Under the pieces are notes generated by a model that was not told the DNA's origin, searched no databases, and saw only the letters and a program-made list of their open reading frames with translations. Below are positions 15,619 through 23,788 of a stretch of 24,026 nt of DNA, piece after piece (the first letter of the stretch is position 1; each line of letters begins with the position of its first letter). Location: positions 1 to 24,026 of the forward strand of contig CAYZII010000032.1 in the NCBI GenBank assembly GCA_964478415.1, in the 5' to 3' direction. The stretch is from Sulfuricystis sp964478415. Lineage in GTDB: Bacteria > Pseudomonadota > Gammaproteobacteria > Burkholderiales > Rhodocyclaceae. The position numbers and the translations under genes were made by a program.

Positions 15619-16450
15619 GCGGCTGCGCCGTAGCCTGTTGCTATGCTGGCTGCTGGCCACGGCGCAGACGCTGAAAGCCGAGACCCTGGTGTTCGCGCCG
15701 CTGCCGATGGAAAACCAGGAGGCGGTCGTCGCCGCCTGGCGCCCGTTTCTCGGCTACCTCGAAACGAAGCTCGGCGTCGAGTTCCGTATCGCCTACACCG
15801 ACAGCTACGCCGCGCTGCTCGATCGGTTTGCCGCCGGCCAGATCGATCTCGCTTATCTGGGGCCGCTGCCCTATGTAGCGCTGAAGAAGCGCCTGCCACA
15901 AGCCGTGCCACTGGTTCATTTCAAGGAAAAAAGCGGCGAGGCGGTCTACACCTGCGCGCTGTTCGCACCTGCCGAGGCGAAGCGTACGTTGAAAGGGCTT
16001 GCCGGCAAGAAGATCGCACTCACCCAGCCGCTGTCCACCTGCGGCTATCTCGCCGCCAGCGGTCTAATGCGCAACGCCGGCGCGGACATCGAAAAGAACC
16101 GCTATCGTTACCTAGACAAGCACGACGCGGTGCTCGAGGCGCTGGCGGCCGGCGAATATGATCTGGGCAGCGCCAAGACGACGATCGGCAGGAAATATGC
16201 CTCGCTGGGTCTGGTCGCCTTGGCCGAGACCCCACCCTTTCCCGGTTTCGCACTGATCGCCCATGGCGGACGCCTCTCCAGCGCGCGCCAGAAGCTGATC
16301 CAGCAGCTCGTCATCGAGGCGCCGTCTGAAGAGCGTGCCCGCTGGGGTGAAATGATCCGCCACGGCGTCGTGAAGGCGGATGACCGGGATTACGAGGCGG
16401 TGCGCACGCTCCTGCCCCCCCACCCCATCCCCGAGAAAGGCAATTTCTGA
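15599..16450 (+). CDS. PhnD-like periplasmic binding protein linked to a hybrid kinase
   Basis: Seen: 283 residues from ATG 15599, preceded by TGGGAG with seven bases spacing and overlapping the kinase stop by 20 bases. The signal peptide is about residues 1-27 (RRSLLLCWLLATAQTLKA). The mature part fits the PhnD family: LVFAPLPMENQEAVVAAWRP, FLGYLETKLGVEF, GQIDLAYLGPLPYVAL, LAGKKIALTQPLSTCGYLAA, then AAGEYDLGSAK. Two cysteines, C119 and C148, lie in the mature protein, the second in the loop that in PhnD relatives reads like STSG. Two bases separate it from the next kinase and no transporter genes are nearby. Inference: the ligand-sensing partner of the Cache kinase downstream. The ligand may be an oxyanion, phosphonate-like compound or metalloid; nothing here decides. 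Confidence 0.88.
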   Translation: MTSRWFERLRRSLLLCWLLATAQTLKAETLVFAPLPMENQEAVVAAWRPFLGYLETKLGVEFRIAYTDSYAALLDRFAAGQIDLAYLGPLPYVALKKRLPQAVPLVHFKEKSGEAVYTCALFAPAEAKRTLKGLAGKKIALTQPLSTCGYLAASGLMRNAGADIEKNRYRYLDKHDAVLEALAAGEYDLGSAKTTIGRKYASLGLVALAETPPFPGFALIAHGGRLSSARQKLIQQLVIEAPSEERARWGEMIRHGVVKADDRDYEAVRTLLPPHPIPEKGNF

Positions 16451-16452
16451 AC

Positions 16453-18857
16453 ATGGCCGGTCAGAAAGCCCACGCTTTACGCTCCCTGTTACCCTGGCTC
16501 ATCGGCTGGCTCGTGCTCTGGGGAGTTTTTCTCGCCTGGGAAAACTACGAACGCGACGAACGGCTGAGTCAGGAAGAGGCGCGCGCGATCGAAATCACCG
16601 CCACCACCTACCGTGCCGCGCTCGAGCAATACCGGCTGATGGCGCAATTGCTCGTCGACACCCATCTCGCCAAACCCGAGGTGAGCGCGCTGATCGCTGC
16701 AGGCGTGGCAGCGCCGGAAGACGAGGCGGCGTTGCAGCGCGGTCGGCTTTATCGTCATCTTGCACCCGCCTACAAGAGCCTGAGCAGCCAGGGCGTGCGC
16801 CAGATGCAGGTGTTCACGCCGGACGGNNNNNNNNNNNNNNNNNNNNNNNNNNNNNNNNNNNNNNNNNNNNNNNNNNNNNNNNNNNNNNNNNNNNNNNNNN
16901 NNNNNNNNNNNNNNNNNNNNNNNNNNCCGAGCTTTCCAGCGACTACCTGATCGAAGATCCCCGCTTGATGCTACCCGATACGGCGCCCCGCTCGCCGATT
17001 CAAAAAACGCTGGATGCGCGGCTGGCCCGCATGCCAGAGGTTGCCCAGGACATGGCCGGGCACAAGGCGTTTGCCGTCGCCGTCGAGGACGAAGACAATG
17101 CGCCCTGGCTGGTGAGTTTCCTGCCCATTGCGGACGTCGACGGCCGCCACGCCGCCTATCTCGTCACCTATCAGGAAGCACCACCACAACTGGTGATCCT
17201 CTCGCATGAATACCTGCTGATTTCCGCGATCGCCGGCATCCTGTTGCTGGCTCTCGCACTGGCCGGCTGGCGCATGCGCCAGATGCACGGACGGCTTGCC
17301 GCGGAACGTGCCGAACTGGCGGTGCTGACCGAATCGATGGGCGAGGCGCTCTACCGCACCGATGCGGCGGCGCGGCTCGTCTATGTCAACCCGGCCTTCA
17401 CCCAGCTTCTTGGCTTTACGCCGGCTGAAGCGCTCGGCCAGGGGGCGCATGGCCTTTTCCATTGTGCGCCCGACGCCCCCACGCCGGCGGAAAGCTGCCC
17501 GATTTTGCAAACCATTCGGCGCGGCGAACGCTTCCACGGTGAGGAGATTTTCTATGACCGTCAGGGACGGCCGATTCCGGTCGAGGTGGTCAGCGTGCCG
17601 CTCGTCGCAGGCGGCCAGCCGGCCGGCTCGGTCACCGTGTTCCACGATTTGCGCCGGCAGCGCGAGCTCGCCGCGGCGCTCACCGCGGCCAAAGAGGCGG
17701 CCGAAGCCAATGCGCGCGCCAGGAGCGAATTCCTCGCCAACATGAGCCACGAGCTGAGGACGCCGATGAACGGGGTGATCGGCATGGTCGATCTGCTGCT
17801 CGCCGAAGACCTCTCCGCCACCCAGCGCGAATATGCGGAAACCATCCGCACGAGCGCCAAACACCTGCTCGCGCTGCTCAACGAGATTCTCGACTTTTCG
17901 AAGATCGAAGCCGGCGCGATGACGATCGAAAAGATCCCCTTTGCCCCGGCGGAGCTGATCACGAGCTCGATCGACGTCTTCCGCGCCGAGGCCGCTAAAA
18001 AAGGGCTACGCCTTGACGTCGAGCTCTCGCCGCAGCTGCCAAACGCGTTGCGGGGCGACCCACTGCGGCTCCGTCAGGTGCTCGCCAATCTCATCGGCAA
18101 CGCGCTCAAATTCACCGCTGCCGGCTCGGTGACGGTGGCCGCCGACTGGCAGGCAGAGCGATTCATTCTCACGGTGCGTGATACCGGCATCGGCATGGAT
18201 GAGGCCACCGTGGCCCGGTTGTTTACCCCTTTCACCCAGGCCGACGGCTCGACCACACGCAAATACGGCGGCACGGGGCTGGGGCTGGCGATCACCAAGC
18301 GGCTCGTCGAGCTGATGGGCGGCAAGATCGAGGTCGACAGTCGGCCCGGGCAGGGTTCGACTTTCCGCGTTGAGCTACCTGCGCCGCTGGCAACGCCCGA
18401 TGCAGACAGCGCCGCTTCCCCGCCTGTGCCCTCAGTCACCAGCGCCGCGCCAGAAAAGGGCGCGACGGCGCTCTCGATCCTGGTCGCCGAAGACAACCGC
18501 ATCAACCAGAAGGTCGTGACGGCGATGCTGGAACGGCTCGGCCATCGCGTCACACTCGTAGGCGATGGCCGCGAAGCTGTAGCAGCCTATCAGAATGGCG
18601 CTTTCGACCTGATCCTGATGGATGCGCTGATGCCGGAAATGGACGGTTTCGCCGCCACCCGGGCGATCCGTAGAATGGAAGCCGAACGGGGCGGGCATGT
18701 GACCATCGTCGCGCTCACCGCCAGTGTGCTCGAAGGCGATCGCGAGAAGTGTCTTTCCGCCGGCATGGACGATTTTCTTGCCAAGCCAATCACGCTCGAC
18801 AGCCTCGACAAACTTTTGAAAGAATTCTCAGATGGCGATCGTGCTCGCGGTCGATGA
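16453..18857 (+). CDS. Hybrid histidine kinase: TM, Cache-like sensor, TM, PAS, HisKA, HATPase, REC
   Basis: Seen: starts ATG 16453. TM1 about 16483-16540 (LLPWLIGWLVLWGVFLAW) is followed by a double-Cache-like periplasmic region (GRLYRHLAPAYKSLSSQGVR, QMQVFTPDG) cut by a 100-N gap. After the gap the coding frame differs by one phase, so the gap is not really 100 bases. The sensor resumes, TM2 lies about 17215-17275, then a PAS (17310-17660), HisKA with MSHELRTPMNG (His codon 17748), ATPase motifs DTGIGMDE and GGTGLGLAI, and a receiver with Asp codon 18621 (LILMDALMPEMDG). There is no HPt domain. The stop lies 26 bases inside the next gene. Inference: its periplasmic domain is read together with the adjacent binding protein, and its receiver needs an HPt from elsewhere, perhaps the upstream kinase gene. 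Confidence 0.9.
16827..16926. other. Assembly gap of 100 N inside the second hybrid kinase
   Basis: Exactly 100 N within the periplasmic Cache-like sensor. Clear kinase coding uses a frame starting at 16453 before the gap and a different frame after it, so the real missing length is not 100 (it must differ by a phase). Any single protein drawn across the gap is an artefact. Confidence 0.97.
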
Positions 18858-19866
18858 CAACCTGACCAACCTGCGCCTGATCGAGGCGATGCTCGGCCAG
18901 CTGCCTGGCGTCGAGAGCATCACGCTCGACGACCCGCAACTCGCGCTCGACTGGTGCCAGGAAAACCGCCCCGACCTGATCCTGCTCGACTACATGATGC
19001 CGGGGCTCGATGGCCTCGAATTCATGCGCCGACTGAAAGGCGGCGGCGAATTGCCGGTGATCATGATCACTGCCGACACCGAGAAAGCGGTGCGCTACCA
19101 GGCGCTGGATCTCGGCGCGCGCGATTTCCTCAACAAGCCGCTCGACCGCGCCGAATTCACCGCGCGGGTACGAAATCAGCTCGCGCTGATCGATGCACAG
19201 AAGAAACTTTCCGACCGCGCCGCCTGGCTCGCCGAGGAAGTCGCCAAGGCCACGGCGCAGATCGTCGCGCGCGAGCGCGAAACGGTGCTGCGCCTGTCGC
19301 GCGCCGCGGAGTTTCGCGACCCGGAAACCGGCGCGCATTTGCTGCGCATGGCCAATTACACCCGCCTGATCGCCCAGCAGCTTGGTCTGGCGCGCGAGCA
19401 GGTGGAACTGCTGTTCGAGGCCGCGCCGATGCATGACATCGGCAAGGTCGGTATCCCGGATGCGATCCTGCTCAAACCCGGCCGGCTCGACGAGGCCGAA
19501 TTCGAGATCATGAAACGCCATGCCGAGATCGGCCAGCGGATCCTCGCCGATTCGGCCGCGGATCTGCTTCGCGCCGCGGCCGAGATCGCCTGGTGCCACC
19601 ACGAGAAATGGGATGGCAGCGGCTATCCGCGGGGGCTTGCCGGCGAGGCGATCCCGCTTTCCGGCCGCATCGTCGCGGTGGCCGACGTCTTCGACGCCCT
19701 CACTTCCGAGCGACCTTACAAGCGCGCCTGGCCGCTCGACAAGGCGCGCCAGTTCCTGCTCGACAACCGTGGCGCGCATTTCGATCCGGCCTGCGTCGAT
19801 GCCTTCCTCGCCGTCTGGGAGGAGGCCTTGGCGATCCACGAGCGTTACCAGGACAGCGAGGAATGA
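18832..19866 (+). CDS. REC-HD-GYP response regulator (c-di-GMP phosphodiesterase)
   Basis: Seen: 344 residues. The receiver (about 1-125) has the acidic pair in AVDDNLTN, phospho-acceptor D53 in LLDYMMPGLDG, MITADT and NKPLD. A helical linker (about 125-155) leads to an HD-GYP domain (about 156-335): HLLRMANYTRL, HDIGKVGIPD (H201, D202), KRHAEIGQRIL, CHHEKWDGSGYPRGLAGEAI (GYP at 264-266) and VADVFDALTSERPYK. Known: HD-GYP domains hydrolyse c-di-GMP through a two- or three-iron centre, and RpfG has this REC-HD-GYP plan. The start overlaps the kinase gene by 26 bases and the stop overlaps the next gene by four. Inference: the degrading output of the phosphorelay encoded upstream. Confidence 0.95.
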   Translation: MAIVLAVDDNLTNLRLIEAMLGQLPGVESITLDDPQLALDWCQENRPDLILLDYMMPGLDGLEFMRRLKGGGELPVIMITADTEKAVRYQALDLGARDFLNKPLDRAEFTARVRNQLALIDAQKKLSDRAAWLAEEVAKATAQIVARERETVLRLSRAAEFRDPETGAHLLRMANYTRLIAQQLGLAREQVELLFEAAPMHDIGKVGIPDAILLKPGRLDEAEFEIMKRHAEIGQRILADSAADLLRAAAEIAWCHHEKWDGSGYPRGLAGEAIPLSGRIVAVADVFDALTSERPYKRAWPLDKARQFLLDNRGAHFDPACVDAFLAVWEEALAIHERYQDSEE

Positions 19867-21740
19867 TCATGCTCGATGCGATCCGTTTCGCCGAACTGAA
19901 AGCCACCGGCCGCTTGCCTTCGCCTTCCGGGCCGGCGATGAAGCTGATCGAACTGCTGGGGCGCGACGATGTCGCGCTGCCGGAGATCGTCCGTCTCGTG
20001 CAGCAGGATCCGGCGCTCACCGGCCGCATCCTGAAGCTGGCCAACTCTGCCGCCTTTGCCCGCCCGCGCCCGGCCGTGGCGATCTCGACCGACATCCTGA
20101 TGATGATCGGGCTGCCGACCCTGCGGCAACTCGTGCTGGCTTTCGCGCTGATCGATGGTCACCACGGCGGTCCCTGCCGCGCGTTCGATTACAGCGGTTT
20201 CTGGTCGCGGGCCGTGGCGCGCGGCGCAGCGGCGCAGACGCTGGGCTGCGGCTTGCGGCTCGCCCCCCCCGCCGAACTGTTTACGCTGGGGCTGGTCGCC
20301 GAGACGGGCAAGCTGGCGCTCGCCAGCATCGAACCGGCGCGCTTTGCCGAAGTGCTTGCCAAAGTCGGCGCTGATGAGGCGGCACTGGCCGAAGCCGAAC
20401 GTGCCGCTTTCGGTTTCGACCATCAGGAACTTTCCATCGCGCTGCTGCGCGACTGGGGCTTTCCGGCGCTGTTTCTCGATGCCGTAAGACTCGGCCTGGG
20501 GCCGGAAGAGCCGCCGGGGGCCGACAATCCCCGCCTCTTGAAGCTGGCGCTGCTGTTGCGGCTGGCCGACGCACTCTCGCGGCTGATCGAGCAACCCGAC
20601 GCAACGAGGCAGGCGCAGATCGAAACCCTGCAGCGCCTGGCGCGCCGGCTCGAGATGACGCCGCAGGATTTCTTGACGCTGGCCGATGAAAGCCTCAAGG
20701 CCTGGCAAGAATGGGGGACGCTGCTGGGCGTGCCGACGTTGACCCTGACGCCGTTCTCGGTGCTAGAAATGGTCATCCCGGCGGGCGACGGAGCCGAAAA
20801 GGAGCCACTGCGCGTGCTCGTCGTCGATGACGATGCGGCATTGCGCCGGTTGCTCGATCATCTACTCGGCAAAGCTGGTTACGAGGTGCATACTGCCAGC
20901 GACGGCGCGGCAGGATTCCGACAGGCGCTGGCCTGGCGGCCTGACATCGTGATCACCGACATCCTGATGCCCAACAAGGACGGCATCCGGCTGACACACA
21001 AATTGCGCGCCTCCGAGCTCGGCAGCGCGCTCTACATCATCGTGCTGACCATCCTCGACGACGAAGACAAGCTCGCCGAGGCATTTGCCGCCGGCGCAGA
21101 CGATTACATCCCGAAGCCGGTCAAGCCCCGTGAGCTGCTCGCGCGTCTGTCGGCTGGCAGTCGTATCGTGCGGCTGCAGAAGGAACTGGCACGCCGCAAT
21201 CTGGAGCTGACTGCGGCGCTGCGGCGCGCCGAGCTCAACGCACTGACCGATTCGCTCACCGGGCTACCCAACCGGCGCTACATCGTCGAGCGCATGGCGC
21301 AGGAATGCGCCGCCGCCGAGCGCAGCGACCGGCGGCTGTCGCTGTTGATGCTCGACATCGATCATTTCAAGCGCATCAACGACACCCACGGCCATGCGGT
21401 CGGCGACGCGGTGTTACAGGAAATCGCCCGGCGCATCGAAGCGACCAAGCGTCTGTCCGACGTGGCCGCGCGTTTCGGCGGCGAAGAGTTCGTCGTGCTG
21501 GCCATCGACACGCCGCTCGATCCCGCGATTCGTCTGGCCGAACGGCTACGCGCAGCGATCTCCGACCTGACGTTTGCCATCGGAGATTTGCAGCTTACCG
21601 TGACGGTCAGCATCGGCGTGGCCGAGAAAGCCGTGGACTGCAACAACCTCGATTCGCTGGTCAAGGCGGCTGATGCCGCGCTCTATCAGGCAAAGAACAA
21701 AGGACGCAATCGCGTGGAGACGATCGAATGCCACGCCTGA
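19863..21740 (+). CDS. HDOD-REC-GGDEF response regulator (diguanylate cyclase)
   Basis: Seen: 625 residues. The N-terminal HDOD domain (about 15-230) has PSPSGPAMKLIELL, LVQQDPALTGRILKLANSA and IGLPTLRQLVLAFAL. A helical region leads to a receiver (about 318-435) with phospho-acceptor D366 in VITDILMPNKDG and KPVKPRE. A GGDEF domain (about 455-620) has DSLTGLPNRR, LDIDHFKRINDTHGHAVGD and GGEEF at 539-543, with an RLSD inhibitory-site motif five residues before it. The enzyme therefore looks active and feedback-controlled. The start overlaps the HD-GYP stop as ATGA; a second ATG at 19869 has the better GAGGA spacing and may be the real start. Known: HDOD domains are non-catalytic HD relatives in signalling proteins. 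Inference: the synthesis output opposing the neighbouring HD-GYP protein. Confidence 0.94.
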   Translation: MIMLDAIRFAELKATGRLPSPSGPAMKLIELLGRDDVALPEIVRLVQQDPALTGRILKLANSAAFARPRPAVAISTDILMMIGLPTLRQLVLAFALIDGHHGGPCRAFDYSGFWSRAVARGAAAQTLGCGLRLAPPAELFTLGLVAETGKLALASIEPARFAEVLAKVGADEAALAEAERAAFGFDHQELSIALLRDWGFPALFLDAVRLGLGPEEPPGADNPRLLKLALLLRLADALSRLIEQPDATRQAQIETLQRLARRLEMTPQDFLTLADESLKAWQEWGTLLGVPTLTLTPFSVLEMVIPAGDGAEKEPLRVLVVDDDAALRRLLDHLLGKAGYEVHTASDGAAGFRQALAWRPDIVITDILMPNKDGIRLTHKLRASELGSALYIIVLTILDDEDKLAEAFAAGADDYIPKPVKPRELLARLSAGSRIVRLQKELARRNLELTAALRRAELNALTDSLTGLPNRRYIVERMAQECAAAERSDRRLSLLMLDIDHFKRINDTHGHAVGDAVLQEIARRIEATKRLSDVAARFGGEEFVVLAIDTPLDPAIRLAERLRAAISDLTFAIGDLQLTVTVSIGVAEKAVDCNNLDSLVKAADAALYQAKNKGRNRVETIECHA

Positions 21741-22960
21741 GCGCTGCTGTCCCGATCGATCCCTGGACCCGCGTCTTCGCGCCGTTCGCTGTCGGCTATT
21801 TCCTCTCTTACCTGCTCAGGAACGCCAACGCCGTGATTTCACCGGAGCTGACCGGCGAACTGGGTCTGACGGCCGCCGATCTAGGGTTGCTGACCTCGGT
21901 GTATCTACTCGCCTTCGGTGCCTTCCAGTTGCCGTTGGGATTGCTGCTCGACTGCTTCGGCCCGTGTCGGGTCGAAGCGGCGTTGCTCTTGATTTGCGCT
22001 GCCGGCTGCGCGCTGTTCGCCAGCGGCGTCGGTATCGCGCAACTGACCCTGGGCCGCGCGCTGATCGGGCTGGGCGTCTCGGCCTGCCTGATGGCGAGTT
22101 TCAAATCCTTTTCGCTGTGGTTTCCGCTCGAACGGCAGGCTTCGCTCAATGCCGCAATCATGGCCGTGGGCGGCTTCGGTGCGCTCACCGCCAGCGCCCC
22201 GCTCGCTGCCTTGTTGCCCGTGCTCGGCTGGCGCGGCATTTTTTTCGCCCTCGCCGCGATGAGCCTCGGCGTCGCGCTGCTGATCTTTTTCTCCCCCGAA
22301 AAGCCCGGACCGAGCACACGCGAGACGCTCGGCCAGCAGCTCGCCGGCCTCGGCACGATCTACAGAAGCCGCGCCTTCTGGCGCTTCGCGCCACAGACGA
22401 CACTGGTCGTCGGCGGCTTCATGGCCTTGCAGGGGTTGTGGGCACTCCCTTACATGACCCAGGTCGATGGGCTGTCACGCGAGGCCGCGGCCCGGGTGCT
22501 GCTCGGGATGGCGGGGGCGATGATGATCGGTTTTCTGTCCATCGCCTTCTTCGTGCGGCGTCTTGCCCAGGCAGGTCTGCCGCCAACGTGCCTGTTGGCG
22601 ATCGGCATCGGCTGTGGCTTGCTCGATACGCTGGCCATCGTGCTCGATCTCGCACCTGCCTGGCTGCTCTGGCCGGTGCTCGGGCTGGTGTTCGCGGTCA
22701 GCAATCTCGCTTATGCGCTGCTCTCTGCCACGTTTCCGGTGCAGCTCGCCGGCCGTGCGAATACCGCACTCAACTTCGGCACCTTCGTCGGCGCTTTCGG
22801 CATCCAGTGGCTGTTCGGCCTCAGCGTCGATGTGCTGCAAACGCATGGGTTTGCATCGTCTACCGCTTACCGGCTCACCCTCGGTGGTCTGTGGGTATTG
22901 CAGACAGCGGCCTGGTTGTGGTTTTTGCGCGCTGCGCAGAGCGATAAACCTCAGGGCTGA
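21728..22960 (+). CDS. Major facilitator superfamily transporter
   Basis: Seen: 410 residues with about twelve hydrophobic helices. The first loop holds LTAADLGLLTSVYLLAFGAF, and a loop-2/3-like LLLDCFGPCRVEAALL stands where MFS carriers have GxLaDrxGrr. A second conserved stretch is TLGRALIGLGVSACLMASFK. The start ATG 21728 has GGAGA with seven bases spacing and overlaps the GGDEF gene by 13 bases. Known: MFS carriers move small solutes by proton coupling or facilitated diffusion. I do not recognise the subfamily or substrate. Its place at the end of the signalling operon suggests it may import or export the compound being sensed, but this is inference. It converges on the mlaF-like gene, overlapping its 3' end by ten bases. 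Confidence 0.88.
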   Translation: MPRLSAAVPIDPWTRVFAPFAVGYFLSYLLRNANAVISPELTGELGLTAADLGLLTSVYLLAFGAFQLPLGLLLDCFGPCRVEAALLLICAAGCALFASGVGIAQLTLGRALIGLGVSACLMASFKSFSLWFPLERQASLNAAIMAVGGFGALTASAPLAALLPVLGWRGIFFALAAMSLGVALLIFFSPEKPGPSTRETLGQQLAGLGTIYRSRAFWRFAPQTTLVVGGFMALQGLWALPYMTQVDGLSREAAARVLLGMAGAMMIGFLSIAFFVRRLAQAGLPPTCLLAIGIGCGLLDTLAIVLDLAPAWLLWPVLGLVFAVSNLAYALLSATFPVQLAGRANTALNFGTFVGAFGIQWLFGLSVDVLQTHGFASSTAYRLTLGGLWVLQTAAWLWFLRAAQSDKPQG

Positions 22961-23781
22961 CGCACACCCAGGTCGTGTGCGAAGGAGTTGCCGGGATAGT
23001 GGAAAGCGACGGGGCCATCCGGCTTGGCGTGGATAAACTGGTGCACCGCTGGGTCGGGGGAAGTGCTCAGCTCCTGCGGGGTACCGGCGGCGACCACCCT
23101 GCCCTCATGGATGAAATAGGCATAATCGACGATCTTCAGCGTTTCCGGCACGTCGTAAGTGACGACGATCGAGGTGGCACCCAGGGCATCATTCAGGCGC
23201 CGGATCAGCTGGGCGATGACGTTGAGCGAAATCGGATCGAGGCCGGCGAACGGCTCGTCATACATCGTCAGCAGCGGATCAAGCGCGATCGCGCGGGCGA
23301 GCGCGATACGCCGTGCCATGCCACCGGAAAGTTCGTTCGGCATCAGATGGCTGGCGCCGCGCAAGCCCACCGCATGGAGTTTCATCAGCACCAGATCGTG
23401 GATGATCTCTTCGGTGAGATCGGTGAGCTCGCGCATCGGAAAGGCGATGTTGTCGTAGACCGGAATGTCCGAGAACAACCCGCCGGCCTGGAACATCATG
23501 CCGATCTGGCGCCGCAAGCGATACAAACCCGCATCGTCGAGTTCATGCACCACCTGGCCATCGAAGATCACCCGGCCGCGCCGGGGCCTGAGCTGGCCCC
23601 CGATCAGTTTCAAGAGCGTGCTCTTGCCCGCCCCCGAGACGCCCAGGATGCCGACCAGCCTGCCACGGGGCACGACGAGATTCAGGCCCTTGAAGACCTC
23701 GTTCGCCCCGAAGGAGAAATGCAGGTCTTCGATGACGATCAGTGGTGCAGCGATGTTGCGCCCCTTTGCGGAATCTTCCAC
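22951..23781 (-). CDS. mlaF: MlaF-like phospholipid ABC transporter ATPase
   Basis: Seen: 276 residues from GTG 23781. Motifs are LIVIEDLHFSFGANEVFKGL, Walker A GVSGAGKST, Q-loop MMFQAGGLFSDIPVYDNIAF, signature LSGGMARRIALARAIALDP, Walker B MYDEPFAGLDPIS, and the family ending DPAVHQFIHAKPDGPVAFHY. The switch (H-loop) position reads VVTYDVPETL, with Tyr (codon at 23157-23155) where His is normal. An ATG at 23859 would overlap the upstream gene and add non-conserved residues, so GTG 23781, just after that gene's stop, is preferred. Known: MlaF powers the MlaFEDB machine that moves phospholipids between the membranes. No mlaE follows; the next gene is convergent. Partner genes may lie beyond the window. 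Confidence 0.88.
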   Translation of the reverse strand: MEDSAKGRNIAAPLIVIEDLHFSFGANEVFKGLNLVVPRGRLVGILGVSGAGKSTLLKLIGGQLRPRRGRVIFDGQVVHELDDAGLYRLRRQIGMMFQAGGLFSDIPVYDNIAFPMRELTDLTEEIIHDLVLMKLHAVGLRGASHLMPNELSGGMARRIALARAIALDPLLTMYDEPFAGLDPISLNVIAQLIRRLNDALGATSIVVTYDVPETLKIVDYAYFIHEGRVVAAGTPQELSTSPDPAVHQFIHAKPDGPVAFHYPGNSFAHDLGVRQP

Positions 23782-23788
23782 TGTGCGA

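Noticed and set aside
16380..16826. An open frame entering the second kinase from 16380, giving one 825-residue protein across the gap
   Set aside because: Before the gap this frame is Arg/Pro-rich noise overlapping the end of the binding-protein gene; the real N-terminus with TM helix and Cache-like motif is in the frame from 16453. The join is produced by the artificial 100-N length.
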